Part shown: piece by piece, positions 1 through 5,869 of the stretch
How the letters are laid out: each line of letters begins with the position of its first letter
Numbering within the stretch: the first letter of the stretch is position 1
Assembly (NCBI GenBank): GCA_003246505.1
Contig: QKAI01000474.1
Span: 1 to 7,509, forward strand
DNA: 7,509 nucleotides
Origin: Spirochaetaceae bacterium
GTDB lineage: Bacteria > Spirochaetota > Spirochaetia > DSM-2461
Direction of reading: 5' to 3'
Made by a program: the position numbers and the translations under genes
Notes under the pieces: model-generated
Told to the model about the DNA's origin: nothing
Databases searched by the model: none
The model's input: the letters and a program-made list of their open reading frames with translations, nothing else

Positions 1-1221
1 GATACCCCCACTCCCCTCGGCTTTCGCATTCGGGAGGATGAATACCTGATCGTGGAAGGGGGACGTATCAGGGAGTTCCGGAAGGATCCCCCCCGGGACG
101 TGGCGGGAACGGATTATAGGGACTATACCGGAAAAATCATCATCCCCCCCTTCTGCGACATGCATCTCCACGGCCCCCAGTTCCTGCAGCGGGGCCTGGG
201 CATGGAGAGGGAGCTCATCGGCTGGCTTAACGACTATACCTTCCCCCGGGAAGCCCGATTCTCCGATCCCGAATACGCCCGTCGGGCCTACGAGCCCTTT
301 GTGGACGCCCTTTCCCGTTCGGGCACCCTCCGGTCCTGTATCTTCGGGACCCTTCACCGGGAGGGAACTCTTATCCTGGCGGAATTGCTGGAGGAGAGGG
401 GACTGCAGGCCTTCGTGGGGAAGGTGAATATGGACAGCAACTCCCCCGATTATCTGAGGGAGGAGGGACATGTCTCCCTTGAAGAGACTAAGCGCTTTAT
501 TGATGATATGGCCCGGTATGAAAATGTCCGTCCCATCATCACCCCCCGATTCGTTCCCAGCTGTTCCGGAGAGCTCCTCCGCGGACTGGGGGATCTGGCG
601 GAGGAACGGGATCTTCCCGTCCAGTCCCACCTATGCGAGACGGAGAGGGAGATCGCCTGGGTGAGGGAGCTTTTCCCCGATCACAGGGGCTACACCCATG
701 TCTATGAGGAGGCGGGTCTGCTCCGGCGTGGGAAAAGCTTCATGGCCCACGGCATCTACCTGGAAGAGGACGACCTGGACAGGATAGGCCGGACCGGAAC
801 CGTGCTGGTCCACTGTCCCGATTCCAATCTGAACCTGGCCAGCGGCATCATGGATGTGACTGGGCTCCTGGACCGGGGGATTCCGGTCATTCTGGGATCC
901 GACGTGGGCGGCGGCCATGAACTGGCCATGAACCGGGTTATCGTCAGCGCCCTCCAGTCCTCTAAAATCCGTGTGAAGCTCACCGGTGAGGGAAGGGCTC
1001 TCACCCATGAGGAGGCCTTTCATATGGCCACCATGGGGGGAGGCTTCCTCTGGGAAGACCGGGGCTGTTTCAAGGAGGGACATTTCTTTGACGCCCTGGT
1101 CATCGGGGACGATCTGCCCTTCGGCGGTGATATGCCCCCCCTCGATAAGCTTTACCGCTATCTCTATACCGGGGAGGATCGTCATATACACGCCTTTTAC
1201 GGGGAAGGAAGGATTCTCTAG
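1..1221 (+). CDS. guaD: Guanine deaminase (3' part, cut by the left window edge)
   Basis: Zinc-dependent cytosolic amidohydrolase that converts guanine to xanthine and ammonia in purine salvage. The frame is open from base 1, and the residues before the GTG at 52 read as family sequence (ending EYLIVEGGRI), so the true start lies left of the window. About 407 residues are visible of a usual 430-450. Counting the codon at 52 as residue 1: the HLH metal motif is H38/H40, preceded by the PPFCDMHLHGPQ strand; NMDSNSPD is at 126-133; ITPRFVPSCS at 163-172; the QSHLCE histidine is H193; AHG gives H233; HCPDSNLNL follows at 254-262; and the SDVGGG aspartate is D284. All expected metal and active-site landmarks are present. 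The C-terminal block with MGGGFLWEDRG and FDALVIGDD is also typical of guanine deaminases. The TAG stop overlaps the stop of the convergent alarmone synthetase gene. Other amidohydrolases such as chlorohydrolases are less likely because of the NMDSNSPD and TPRFVPSCS blocks. Confidence 0.93.
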   Translation, partial: DTPTPLGFRIREDEYLIVEGGRIREFRKDPPRDVAGTDYRDYTGKIIIPPFCDMHLHGPQFLQRGLGMERELIGWLNDYTFPREARFSDPEYARRAYEPFVDALSRSGTLRSCIFGTLHREGTLILAELLEERGLQAFVGKVNMDSNSPDYLREEGHVSLEETKRFIDDMARYENVRPIITPRFVPSCSGELLRGLGDLAEERDLPVQSHLCETEREIAWVRELFPDHRGYTHVYEEAGLLRRGKSFMAHGIYLEEDDLDRIGRTGTVLVHCPDSNLNLASGIMDVTGLLDRGIPVILGSDVGGGHELAMNRVIVSALQSSKIRVKLTGEGRALTHEEAFHMATMGGGFLWEDRGCFKEGHFFDALVIGDDLPFGGDMPPLDKLYRYLYTGEDRHIHAFYGEGRIL

Positions 1222-2330
1222 TCCAGGGCCTTGGACTCCTCCGGCAGGGCCAGGGGGGCGTTTTTCAGAAGTTTTTCCATCCTGTCCGGATTGGAGAGGG
1301 CCCGGAGCAGTTCCTTCTGGGATTTCTGGAGAATCTCCCAGTCCTCCTCGCTCAGCTCGATGGGCTCGAAGTCCGGGGAATTCATGAAGTGGTTCAGCTG
1401 GGACTGGAGGCCGTTGAAGAATTTGCTCTCCACCAGGGAATCGAGCCAGGGGAACTCCTCCTGGGGGGGATTCTCCTCCTGCACGGGGCTCAGGGAGTCC
1501 AGCTCCAGATTCAGCTCATTAATGACCTTTTCATCGGAAACCAGCTCCTCTATCCGGCTCTTAAGGCTCTCGATGATGCGGTTTTTCTCTTCCAGCTCCC
1601 GCATATGGTCCTGCTCCAGCTGCTCCGAACGCTGCTTGGAATAGCGCATGAAGGAGGCCAGTTCGTCCGCATTGCCCGATAGCCTGTTCAGGATGGAGGA
1701 GAGACGGAGCATCCTTTCGTTATTCATGGTGTAGGGATAGCGGACCCGGTGGTCGATCTCCCCCCAGGCCTCCTCGAAGAGGGTGCGGACCTGCACTTCC
1801 ACCTGGTAGGTTTCCGCCCCCGGGGATGTCAGAAGCTGGTAGTGGACCGACCGGTAGCCGAATTTATGCTCCTGGATGGAACAGTCGTTGTCCCGGTAGT
1901 ACTGGAGAATCATGTCCGAATCGCCGTAACGCACGTAGGCGGTGGGCTTTTCCGCCTGCTTCCATCCGGATATGATGAACTCATGGATCTCGGTCCAGTC
2001 CTCCTTGAAAATGTGGAGGGCCCTGACCCCGATCAGATCGGTGATTTTTTCCCGGTAATTCTTTAGGGTTATGTTCTCCTCCGGATTGTTTTTCATACGC
2101 CGGAGGATCTTTTCCAGAAGGTGTTCTTCGTTCTTGATGCGGTAGTTTATGGAGTGGATGGAGGAACAGGTCAGCAGGGCGTTGACGATGGTTTGGCCCG
2201 TTATTTCCAGGCGCGCCTTCAGTTTCGTGTAGTCCTCAAGTATGGCTTCCAACTCAGCCCAGTGTCTGTCGGCCAGAATACAGTCTTCCTGATTCTTTAA
2301 GTAGTCCCTGTAGAATTTTTCTCTGGTCAT
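1218..2330 (-). CDS. RelA/SpoT-type alarmone synthetase without a hydrolase domain, with coiled-coil tail
   Basis: 370-residue cytosolic protein, predicted to transfer pyrophosphate from ATP to GDP/GTP to make (p)ppGpp. The synthetase fold spans about residues 40-225. Landmarks are the basic NYRIKNEEHLLEKI segment (62-75), ITDLIGVRAL with D98 (96-105), the nucleotide-binding FGYRSVHYQL loop (157-166), and YQVEVQVRT with the candidate catalytic Glu E178, followed by AWGEIDHRVRYP (188-199). There is no HD hydrolase domain before it and no TGS or ACT domain after it, so it is not a long RelA/SpoT. The length exceeds typical small alarmone synthetases (200-250 residues) because of a C-terminal extension: a charged, heptad-like stretch at about 228-278, then an acidic Pro/Glu-rich linker and helices to residue 370. 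The ATG at 2330 has only a distant GGAG (13 nt upstream). The gene is divergent from the methyltransferase and convergent with guaD. A toxSAS-type toxin that pyrophosphorylates tRNA is an alternative, but no antitoxin gene lies beside it. Confidence 0.87.
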   Translation of the reverse strand: MTREKFYRDYLKNQEDCILADRHWAELEAILEDYTKLKARLEITGQTIVNALLTCSSIHSINYRIKNEEHLLEKILRRMKNNPEENITLKNYREKITDLIGVRALHIFKEDWTEIHEFIISGWKQAEKPTAYVRYGDSDMILQYYRDNDCSIQEHKFGYRSVHYQLLTSPGAETYQVEVQVRTLFEEAWGEIDHRVRYPYTMNNERMLRLSSILNRLSGNADELASFMRYSKQRSEQLEQDHMRELEEKNRIIESLKSRIEELVSDEKVINELNLELDSLSPVQEENPPQEEFPWLDSLVESKFFNGLQSQLNHFMNSPDFEPIELSEEDWEILQKSQKELLRALSNPDRMEKLLKNAPLALPEESKALD

Positions 2331-2336
2331 TCTATT

Positions 2337-2342
2337 AATATA
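2337..2342 (-). promoter_or_regulatory. Possible -10 element of the alarmone synthetase gene
   Basis: Read on the - strand, TATATT lies 6 nt upstream of the ATG at 2330, which would put the transcription start on or next to the A of the start codon. No good -35 is visible at 16-18 nt. A second -10 candidate, TATCCT, lies 29 nt upstream of the ATG and would give a short leader containing GGAG. The choice between them is open. Confidence 0.3.
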
Positions 2343-2368
2343 ACTCCAAAAGCGGCGCGAGGATACAG

Positions 2369-2385
2369 AAAAAATCGGGTTTTTT
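2369..2385. repeat. A6/T6 tract palindrome in the divergent promoter region
   Basis: Six A residues (2369-2374) and six T residues (2380-2385) flank TCGGG. The tract centres are 11 bp apart, about one helical turn, so they would bend DNA in the same direction. A further A7 tract follows at 2396-2402. This lies between the start of the alarmone synthetase gene and the promoter of the methyltransferase gene and could act as a curved or UP-like element for either. There is no GC-rich stem, so it is not a normal intrinsic terminator. Confidence 0.4.
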
Positions 2386-2407
2386 CGCCTTATTGAAAAA
2401 AAGATGG

Positions 2408-2457
2408 AGCCCCTGTTTTCTTTGTGAATTCCCTTGTTCTCCCCCTATCCAGGGGCT
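2408..2457. repeat. 8-bp inverted repeat flanking the methyltransferase promoter
   Basis: AGCCCCTG at 2408-2415 is repeated as its exact reverse complement CAGGGGCT at 2450-2457, with 34 bp between. The arm-to-arm distance is 42 bp, about four helical turns. The arms enclose the candidate -35 and the right arm shares its last base with the first base of the -10. If transcription starts near 2469 the repeat is outside the mRNA and could only work as DNA, for example as paired protein-binding sites. Chance is possible in this C-rich sequence. Confidence 0.35.
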
Positions 2458-2462
2458 ACAAT
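2434..2462 (+). promoter_or_regulatory. Sigma70-type promoter for the methyltransferase/propeller operon
   Basis: TTGTTC (2434-2439) and TACAAT (2457-2462) are separated by 17 bp. The -10 matches the consensus in five of six positions and the -35 keeps TTG. The expected start point, about 7 nt after the -10, falls at 2469, the A of the ATG chosen for the downstream gene. Confidence 0.55.
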
Positions 2463-2468
2463 AGGGCC

Positions 2469-3590
2469 ATGATTGTTGCCATAGAGAAAATTGTGTCCGG
2501 AGGAGAGGGCATGGGCCGGATAGACGGGAAGGTGGTCTTCGTGCCCCTCTCCCTTCCCGGCGAAGTGCACCGCGTCCGTCCGGTTCAGGATAAAAAGGGC
2601 TTCCTCCGGGCCGAATCGGTGGAAATTCTGGAACAGGGGGAGATGAGATTCCCGCGGCGGGAGCCCTTCTGTCCCCTTTACGGCCTATGCGGAGGCTGCA
2701 ATCTCCAGCATCTCGCCTATGGGGATCAGCTGGAAGCGAAGCGGGAAATAGCCCTGGACGGTCTTATCCGTCTGGGAGGTTTCTCCGAAAGGGCTGGGAA
2801 TCCGCCCCCCATATCACTCTCACCGGAAAAGGGGTACCGCAACCGGGCCCAGTTCCACCGGAGGGGAGATAACCTGGGCTTTCTGGGCCGGGGCAGCCAT
2901 GATCTGGTCCCCCTCAGAACCTGTCCCCTCCTGGCGGGGGGAATCAATCGGTTTCTGGAACACCATAGCCTGGGCGATCTCCCCTCCCGGGATCGGTTTA
3001 CCCTCTTCGGGATGGAGGAGCAGTGCTGGACCGAAGGGGACGGGAAGGATATCACCCTGACCCTCAGGGAGCGGGAAATCTCCTTTAGGGCGGAGCTCTT
3101 TTTCCAGAGCAATCTGACCCTCTTCGAAACCCTGCTGGGGGACGTGCTCGATTGGGGTGGGGAGGGGGAGACCTTTATGGATCTTTACAGCGGGGTGGGG
3201 GTTTTCGCCGCTTTTCTCGAGGGGAAATTCGCCCGGGGCGTGGCGGTGGAGTCCTCCCGGGGCGCCCTGGCGTTTGCCCGGAAAAATCTCATAAAAACCG
3301 AGTTTTTTGAGGAGCCCGTAGAAAGATGGGCCTCCCGCAACCGGAAGGATGCTCCCGATTTTATTGTGGTCGATCCCCCCCGGACCGGTCTTTCCCGGTC
3401 GGCACGGGAAACCCTTTTGAAACTGGGCTCCCCCCGTCTGGCCTACGTCTCCTGCGATCCGGTCACCCAGGCCCGGGACCTGAAGGAGCTCGCCGGGGGA
3501 GGGTACCGTCTCGCCGATTACCGTCTCTACGATTTTTATCCCCAGACCGCCCATCTGGAAAGCGTCGCCTTTCTGGAGAGGTCCCTATGA
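2469..3590 (+). CDS. RNA m5U methyltransferase with TRAM domain and Fe-S cysteines (RlmD/TrmA family)
   Basis: 373-residue cytosolic enzyme predicted to methylate C5 of a uridine in rRNA or tRNA using S-adenosylmethionine. Residues 1-55 form a TRAM RNA-binding domain (IEKIVSGGEGMGRIDGKVVF at the front). Cysteines C68-x5-C74-x2-C77 plus C152 (in RTCPLL) match the 4Fe-4S set of the RlmD/RumA group. The Rossmann part follows: FFQSN at 211-215, DLYSGVGVFA at 238-247, E261 at the end of the next strand, and VVDPPRTG at 300-307. The catalytic Cys is C329 in YVSCDP, and the C-terminal HLES holds the general-base Glu E364. The exact target (23S U1939 or U747 type, or tRNA U54) cannot be told from sequence. 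It is shorter than E. coli RlmD (about 430). The frame is open back to a GTG at 2424, but the TRAM domain begins at the ATG at 2469 and the promoter -10 lies inside that extension. It overlaps the next gene by ATGA. Confidence 0.92.
   Translation: MIVAIEKIVSGGEGMGRIDGKVVFVPLSLPGEVHRVRPVQDKKGFLRAESVEILEQGEMRFPRREPFCPLYGLCGGCNLQHLAYGDQLEAKREIALDGLIRLGGFSERAGNPPPISLSPEKGYRNRAQFHRRGDNLGFLGRGSHDLVPLRTCPLLAGGINRFLEHHSLGDLPSRDRFTLFGMEEQCWTEGDGKDITLTLREREISFRAELFFQSNLTLFETLLGDVLDWGGEGETFMDLYSGVGVFAAFLEGKFARGVAVESSRGALAFARKNLIKTEFFEEPVERWASRNRKDAPDFIVVDPPRTGLSRSARETLLKLGSPRLAYVSCDPVTQARDLKELAGGGYRLADYRLYDFYPQTAHLESVAFLERSL
3575..3581 (+). promoter_or_regulatory. Ribosome binding site of the propeller/HEAT gene
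   Basis: GGAGAGG inside the last codons of the methyltransferase gene, 5 nt before the ATG at 3587. It decides the start of the downstream gene, whose frame is open much further upstream (to at least 3326), and supports translational coupling through the ATGA overlap. Confidence 0.85.
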
Positions 3591-5290
3591 TCCCTTCCCC
3601 GAGATGGATCCTGATTTCCCTCGTTTTTCTGTATACACTCAATACGGTACAGGGACAGACCTCCGCCCCGGGGCAGGATGCCCGCTGGAAGCGGGCGGTG
3701 GGGGGGAAAATCACCTCCTGGCAGGCGGTGGGGCCCGACGGGATTATCTATCTGATAGGGGATGACCGGGCTCTCCATGCCCTTAACCCGCGCAACGGGA
3801 CCGATCTCTGGCTCTTCCGGCCCGGGGGGCGTCTCTCCAGCTTTCTAGCGGTCAGCCCCGAGGGCACCGTTTTCATACAGAATACCAATAATGAGATTTT
3901 CGCCGTCAATCCCGGGGGGGAGGCCCGCTGGAAGTGCGTGGTGGACAGTCCGGTCCGGCAGATGCCCGCCCTGACGCCGGAGGGCACCCTCATCTTCCTC
4001 CTGGACAAGGGGCTCATGGCCGCCCTCTCCCGTAAAGGGGAGATCGAGTGGACCGCCGATCTGGGAGGCACCCCCACCGCCTCTCCGGTCATAGATTACC
4101 GGGGACAGATCTATGTGGCCCGGGAGGAGGGGGTCCTCTGCTATACCCTGGACGGGAGAAGGAAGTGGGCCCTGGGGCTGACAGGCATCACCCGGCTGGC
4201 CGTAGACAGAAGAGGACGCATCTACGGCATTACGGAGAAGGGGCGAATCCTCTCCTTCGACTCCGAGGGAAGCCTTATCCGGGATTCGGGCACCGAGCCG
4301 GGGGAGGTGGTGACCCTGGCCCTGAGGGAGGACGATGTGCTCATCCAGACCCGTACCGGAAGCATCTTCCGGGCGGACAGCGGGGGGGCGGAAAGCTATT
4401 ACCAGGGCCCGGTCCCCCTGACATCGGGCTACCTTTCCCGGGAGGGGAGACTCTGCTTTTTCGACGAAACGAACCGCTTTCTCTCCCTGGACTTTGAAGG
4501 GGGTGAGGAGAGGGTGCTCTTCACGGCACCCGCCGTGCCCTCCCTGCCCCTGGTTACGGAAACGGGCCTGATCCTCTTCGGCGCCTCGGACTGGCGATTC
4601 TACGCCTATCCGGGGGAGATGCCCGACCGGGGCTGGAGCCAGTACCGGGCCAATCCCCGCCGGGACGGTTCCCTCTACGCGGTGATGAGCCCGGAGGCGA
4701 AGGAGGAACTCTACCGGGACGACAGCCGATGGATCTACTATAACTACTTCACCGATACGGACAGCGCCGACGACCAGATGTCCCTGGTGGAGGAGGTCCG
4801 CTCCTACGGGGACGACCGGTACCGGCTGGAGGAGGAAATTCCCTTCTGGGACCTGCTCATGATGAAGCTGACCCGGAGCCGGGACGACTCCCTCTACATG
4901 GTGGGTGACGAGGGTTACCTGGACAATCCGGTGGTCCGGTCCGAAGCCTACCGCCTTCTGGGTGAGTGGGCGGTCTATCCCGCCCGGAGCTCCATCATCT
5001 CCCGTATGAAGCAGGAAAGGGATCCTCTGGTGCTGGCGTCCGCCTGTTACGCCCTGGGGCAGATCGCCTCGGACTGGGACGGCCAATCCGCCGACGCCAT
5101 AGGCCGGGTGGTGCGGAATCCCGCCTTCCTGCGCAACGAGCGGCTCGCCGAAGAGGCGGGGTTGGCCCTGGAAAAGATCATGGACTACAACGGGGGGGAG
5201 GTGGCGGTCCGCTGCTGGGAGTATTACTCCCTGATCCTGGACAGTTCCTCCGTTACCGAGAGGGTGAAGAATCGTCTTCTGGGATTGTAA
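3587..5290 (+). CDS. Secreted PQQ-type beta-propeller protein with C-terminal HEAT-like repeats
   Basis: 567-residue protein, function not known. The ATG at 3587 is chosen because it has GGAGAGG at 5 nt and opens a signal peptide: a short basic start, a hydrophobic core at about 7-18 and a likely cut near VQG-Q at 23/24. There is no lipobox Cys, so export to the periplasm or outside is expected. Residues 30-345 are propeller blades of the PQQ/pyrrolo-quinoline-like type. The blade tryptophans W34, W75, W115, W155 and W194 recur every 39-41 residues, each near a GxxxW or RW turn with 'DGIIY/EGTVF/RGQIY' strands; later blades are more degenerate. A linker with SQYRANPRRDGS (351-362) is followed by charged sequence. 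About 415-535 is helical with HEAT-like pairs (VRSEAYRLLGEWA, VLASACYALGQIA, RLAEEAGLALEKIM). Such proteins are usually scaffolds or outer-envelope assembly factors; enzymatic PQQ-dehydrogenase residues are not evident. It is the second gene of the operon with the methyltransferase. Confidence 0.88.
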   Translation: MIPSPRWILISLVFLYTLNTVQGQTSAPGQDARWKRAVGGKITSWQAVGPDGIIYLIGDDRALHALNPRNGTDLWLFRPGGRLSSFLAVSPEGTVFIQNTNNEIFAVNPGGEARWKCVVDSPVRQMPALTPEGTLIFLLDKGLMAALSRKGEIEWTADLGGTPTASPVIDYRGQIYVAREEGVLCYTLDGRRKWALGLTGITRLAVDRRGRIYGITEKGRILSFDSEGSLIRDSGTEPGEVVTLALREDDVLIQTRTGSIFRADSGGAESYYQGPVPLTSGYLSREGRLCFFDETNRFLSLDFEGGEERVLFTAPAVPSLPLVTETGLILFGASDWRFYAYPGEMPDRGWSQYRANPRRDGSLYAVMSPEAKEELYRDDSRWIYYNYFTDTDSADDQMSLVEEVRSYGDDRYRLEEEIPFWDLLMMKLTRSRDDSLYMVGDEGYLDNPVVRSEAYRLLGEWAVYPARSSIISRMKQERDPLVLASACYALGQIASDWDGQSADAIGRVVRNPAFLRNERLAEEAGLALEKIMDYNGGEVAVRCWEYYSLILDSSSVTERVKNRLLGL

Positions 5291-5753
5291 GCGTATATTC
5301 CCCTTCCCCGACAATGATGGCATGGCGGGACCAGAAGTCCACCGAAACTTTCATGTCCTCCATTTCGAGGCGGGGGCTGTGGATTTCCCGGGGTGCCGGA
5401 TTCCCCGCATAGCAGGTATGAAGCAGGAATGTCTCCCTGTCCTCCCACTCACCCCAGCAGCAAAGGGAGTTCGTAGGCATCTTTTCCGCCCGTATAAGAT
5501 GGGATGGTATCGTTCTCCCCCGGCGGAATCCCCAGAAATCTCCCTCATCCCTTCCTTCCAGTACCTTGAGGCCGGTAAGTCCGACGGGCACTCCCCAATC
5601 CAGAGTTTCGCAGAAAGGTCCTTCTCTGTAGGGCCGGTTGGCCAGAAGTTTCCCGATTCCTGCGAGAATTTCCTCAAGCCCGAAAAAGAAATCCGACCTA
5701 TGGGCTTCCAGATGGCCCGGATCCATAACCTTTACTTTTATTGGTAAATTCAT
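5253..5753 (-). CDS. Unrecognised 166-residue protein (hypothetical)
   Basis: I do not recognise the family. The reading looks like a real soluble protein with no signal peptide or membrane segment. It shows compact, conserved-looking blocks: RSDFFFGLEEIL at 19-30, FWGFRRGRTIPSHLI at 73-87, CCWGEWEDRETFLLHT at 98-113, then CYAGNPAPREI at 114-124 and FWSRHAIIV at 140-148. It is rich in Trp, Phe and His and has an acidic tail. Start choices are ATG at 5765, 5762 or 5753. I prefer 5753 because a TATGAT hexamer lies 7 nt upstream and MNLPIKVKV reads as a natural first strand; none of the three has a good Shine-Dalgarno sequence. The 3' end overlaps the propeller gene tail to tail by 38 bp. It is divergent from typA. 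The opposite strand also has a 141-codon open frame here, but its product looks low in recognisable structure and it would have to sit inside this gene. Confidence 0.72.
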   Translation of the reverse strand: MNLPIKVKVMDPGHLEAHRSDFFFGLEEILAGIGKLLANRPYREGPFCETLDWGVPVGLTGLKVLEGRDEGDFWGFRRGRTIPSHLIRAEKMPTNSLCCWGEWEDRETFLLHTCYAGNPAPREIHSPRLEMEDMKVSVDFWSRHAIIVGEGEYTLTIPEDDSSPSR

Positions 5754-5760
5754 AATGGAC

Positions 5761-5766
5761 ATCATA
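5761..5766 (-). promoter_or_regulatory. Possible -10 element of the hypothetical gene
   Basis: Read on the - strand, TATGAT matches the -10 consensus in five of six positions and ends 7 nt before the ATG at 5753. No -35 is visible at the right distance. If this is the -10, the ATGs at 5765 and 5762 lie upstream of the start point and cannot be used. Confidence 0.3.
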
Positions 5767-5811
5767 ATAGCATAATTTTTCTTTTACGCCATTCTGTCCG
5801 TGTGTGGATTC

Positions 5812-5824
5812 GGTCAATTTGACC
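5812..5824. promoter_or_regulatory. Perfect 13-bp palindrome, candidate operator between divergent genes
   Basis: GGTCAA-T-TTGACC is a perfect inverted repeat with a one-base centre, in the spacer between the hypothetical gene and typA. Its centre is about 51 bp upstream of the expected typA start point and about 65 bp from the start of the hypothetical gene. Each arm contains TTGACC, which resembles a -35, but no -10 stands at 16-18 bp on either strand, so a regulator-binding site is the better reading. The regulator is unknown. Confidence 0.45.
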
Positions 5825-5853
5825 CCCTCCCGCTATTCTCGCCATGACCTTTC

Positions 5854-5862
5854 TGATATAAT
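5854..5862 (+). promoter_or_regulatory. Extended -10 promoter of typA
   Basis: TGATATAAT is a perfect extended -10 (TGn followed by the exact TATAAT at 5857-5862). The -35 position 17 bp upstream reads TATTCT and is weak, which an extended -10 can compensate. The -10 ends 7 nt before the typA ATG at 5870, so the transcript would begin at or within a base or two of the start codon. Confidence 0.65.
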
Positions 5863-5869
5863 CGCCCCT

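Noticed and set aside
2369..2385. Intrinsic terminator at the A6/T6 palindrome
   Set aside because: The stem would be only A-U pairs with no GC core, and it sits between two divergent gene starts where no transcript ends.
2424..2468. GTG start at 2424 for the methyltransferase
   Set aside because: The 15 extra residues do not belong to the TRAM domain, the promoter -35 and -10 lie within them, and no Shine-Dalgarno precedes the GTG.
2820..3554. 244-codon - strand open frame opposite the methyltransferase
   Set aside because: Antisense to a gene with all catalytic motifs; Gly/Pro-rich composition typical of a shadow.
3326..3586. 87-codon upstream extension of the propeller gene frame
   Set aside because: It lies inside the methyltransferase coding region, reads as Pro/Arg/Ser-rich shadow sequence, and would bury the signal peptide; GGAGAGG marks the ATG at 3587.
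3845..5323. 492-codon open frame on the - strand opposite the propeller gene
   Set aside because: Shadow of the real gene caused by codon bias; low-complexity Gly/Pro/His/Val product with no domain, while the + strand reading has signal peptide, regular blades and a Shine-Dalgarno.
5322..5747. 141-codon + strand open frame opposite the hypothetical gene
   Set aside because: Product lacks conserved-looking blocks and no promoter or Shine-Dalgarno was seen; the - strand reading is more protein-like. This is the least certain of the rejections.
5819..5824. TTGACC as the -35 of typA
   Set aside because: The gap to the TATAAT is 32 bp, far too long; the hexamer is better explained as one arm of the palindrome.
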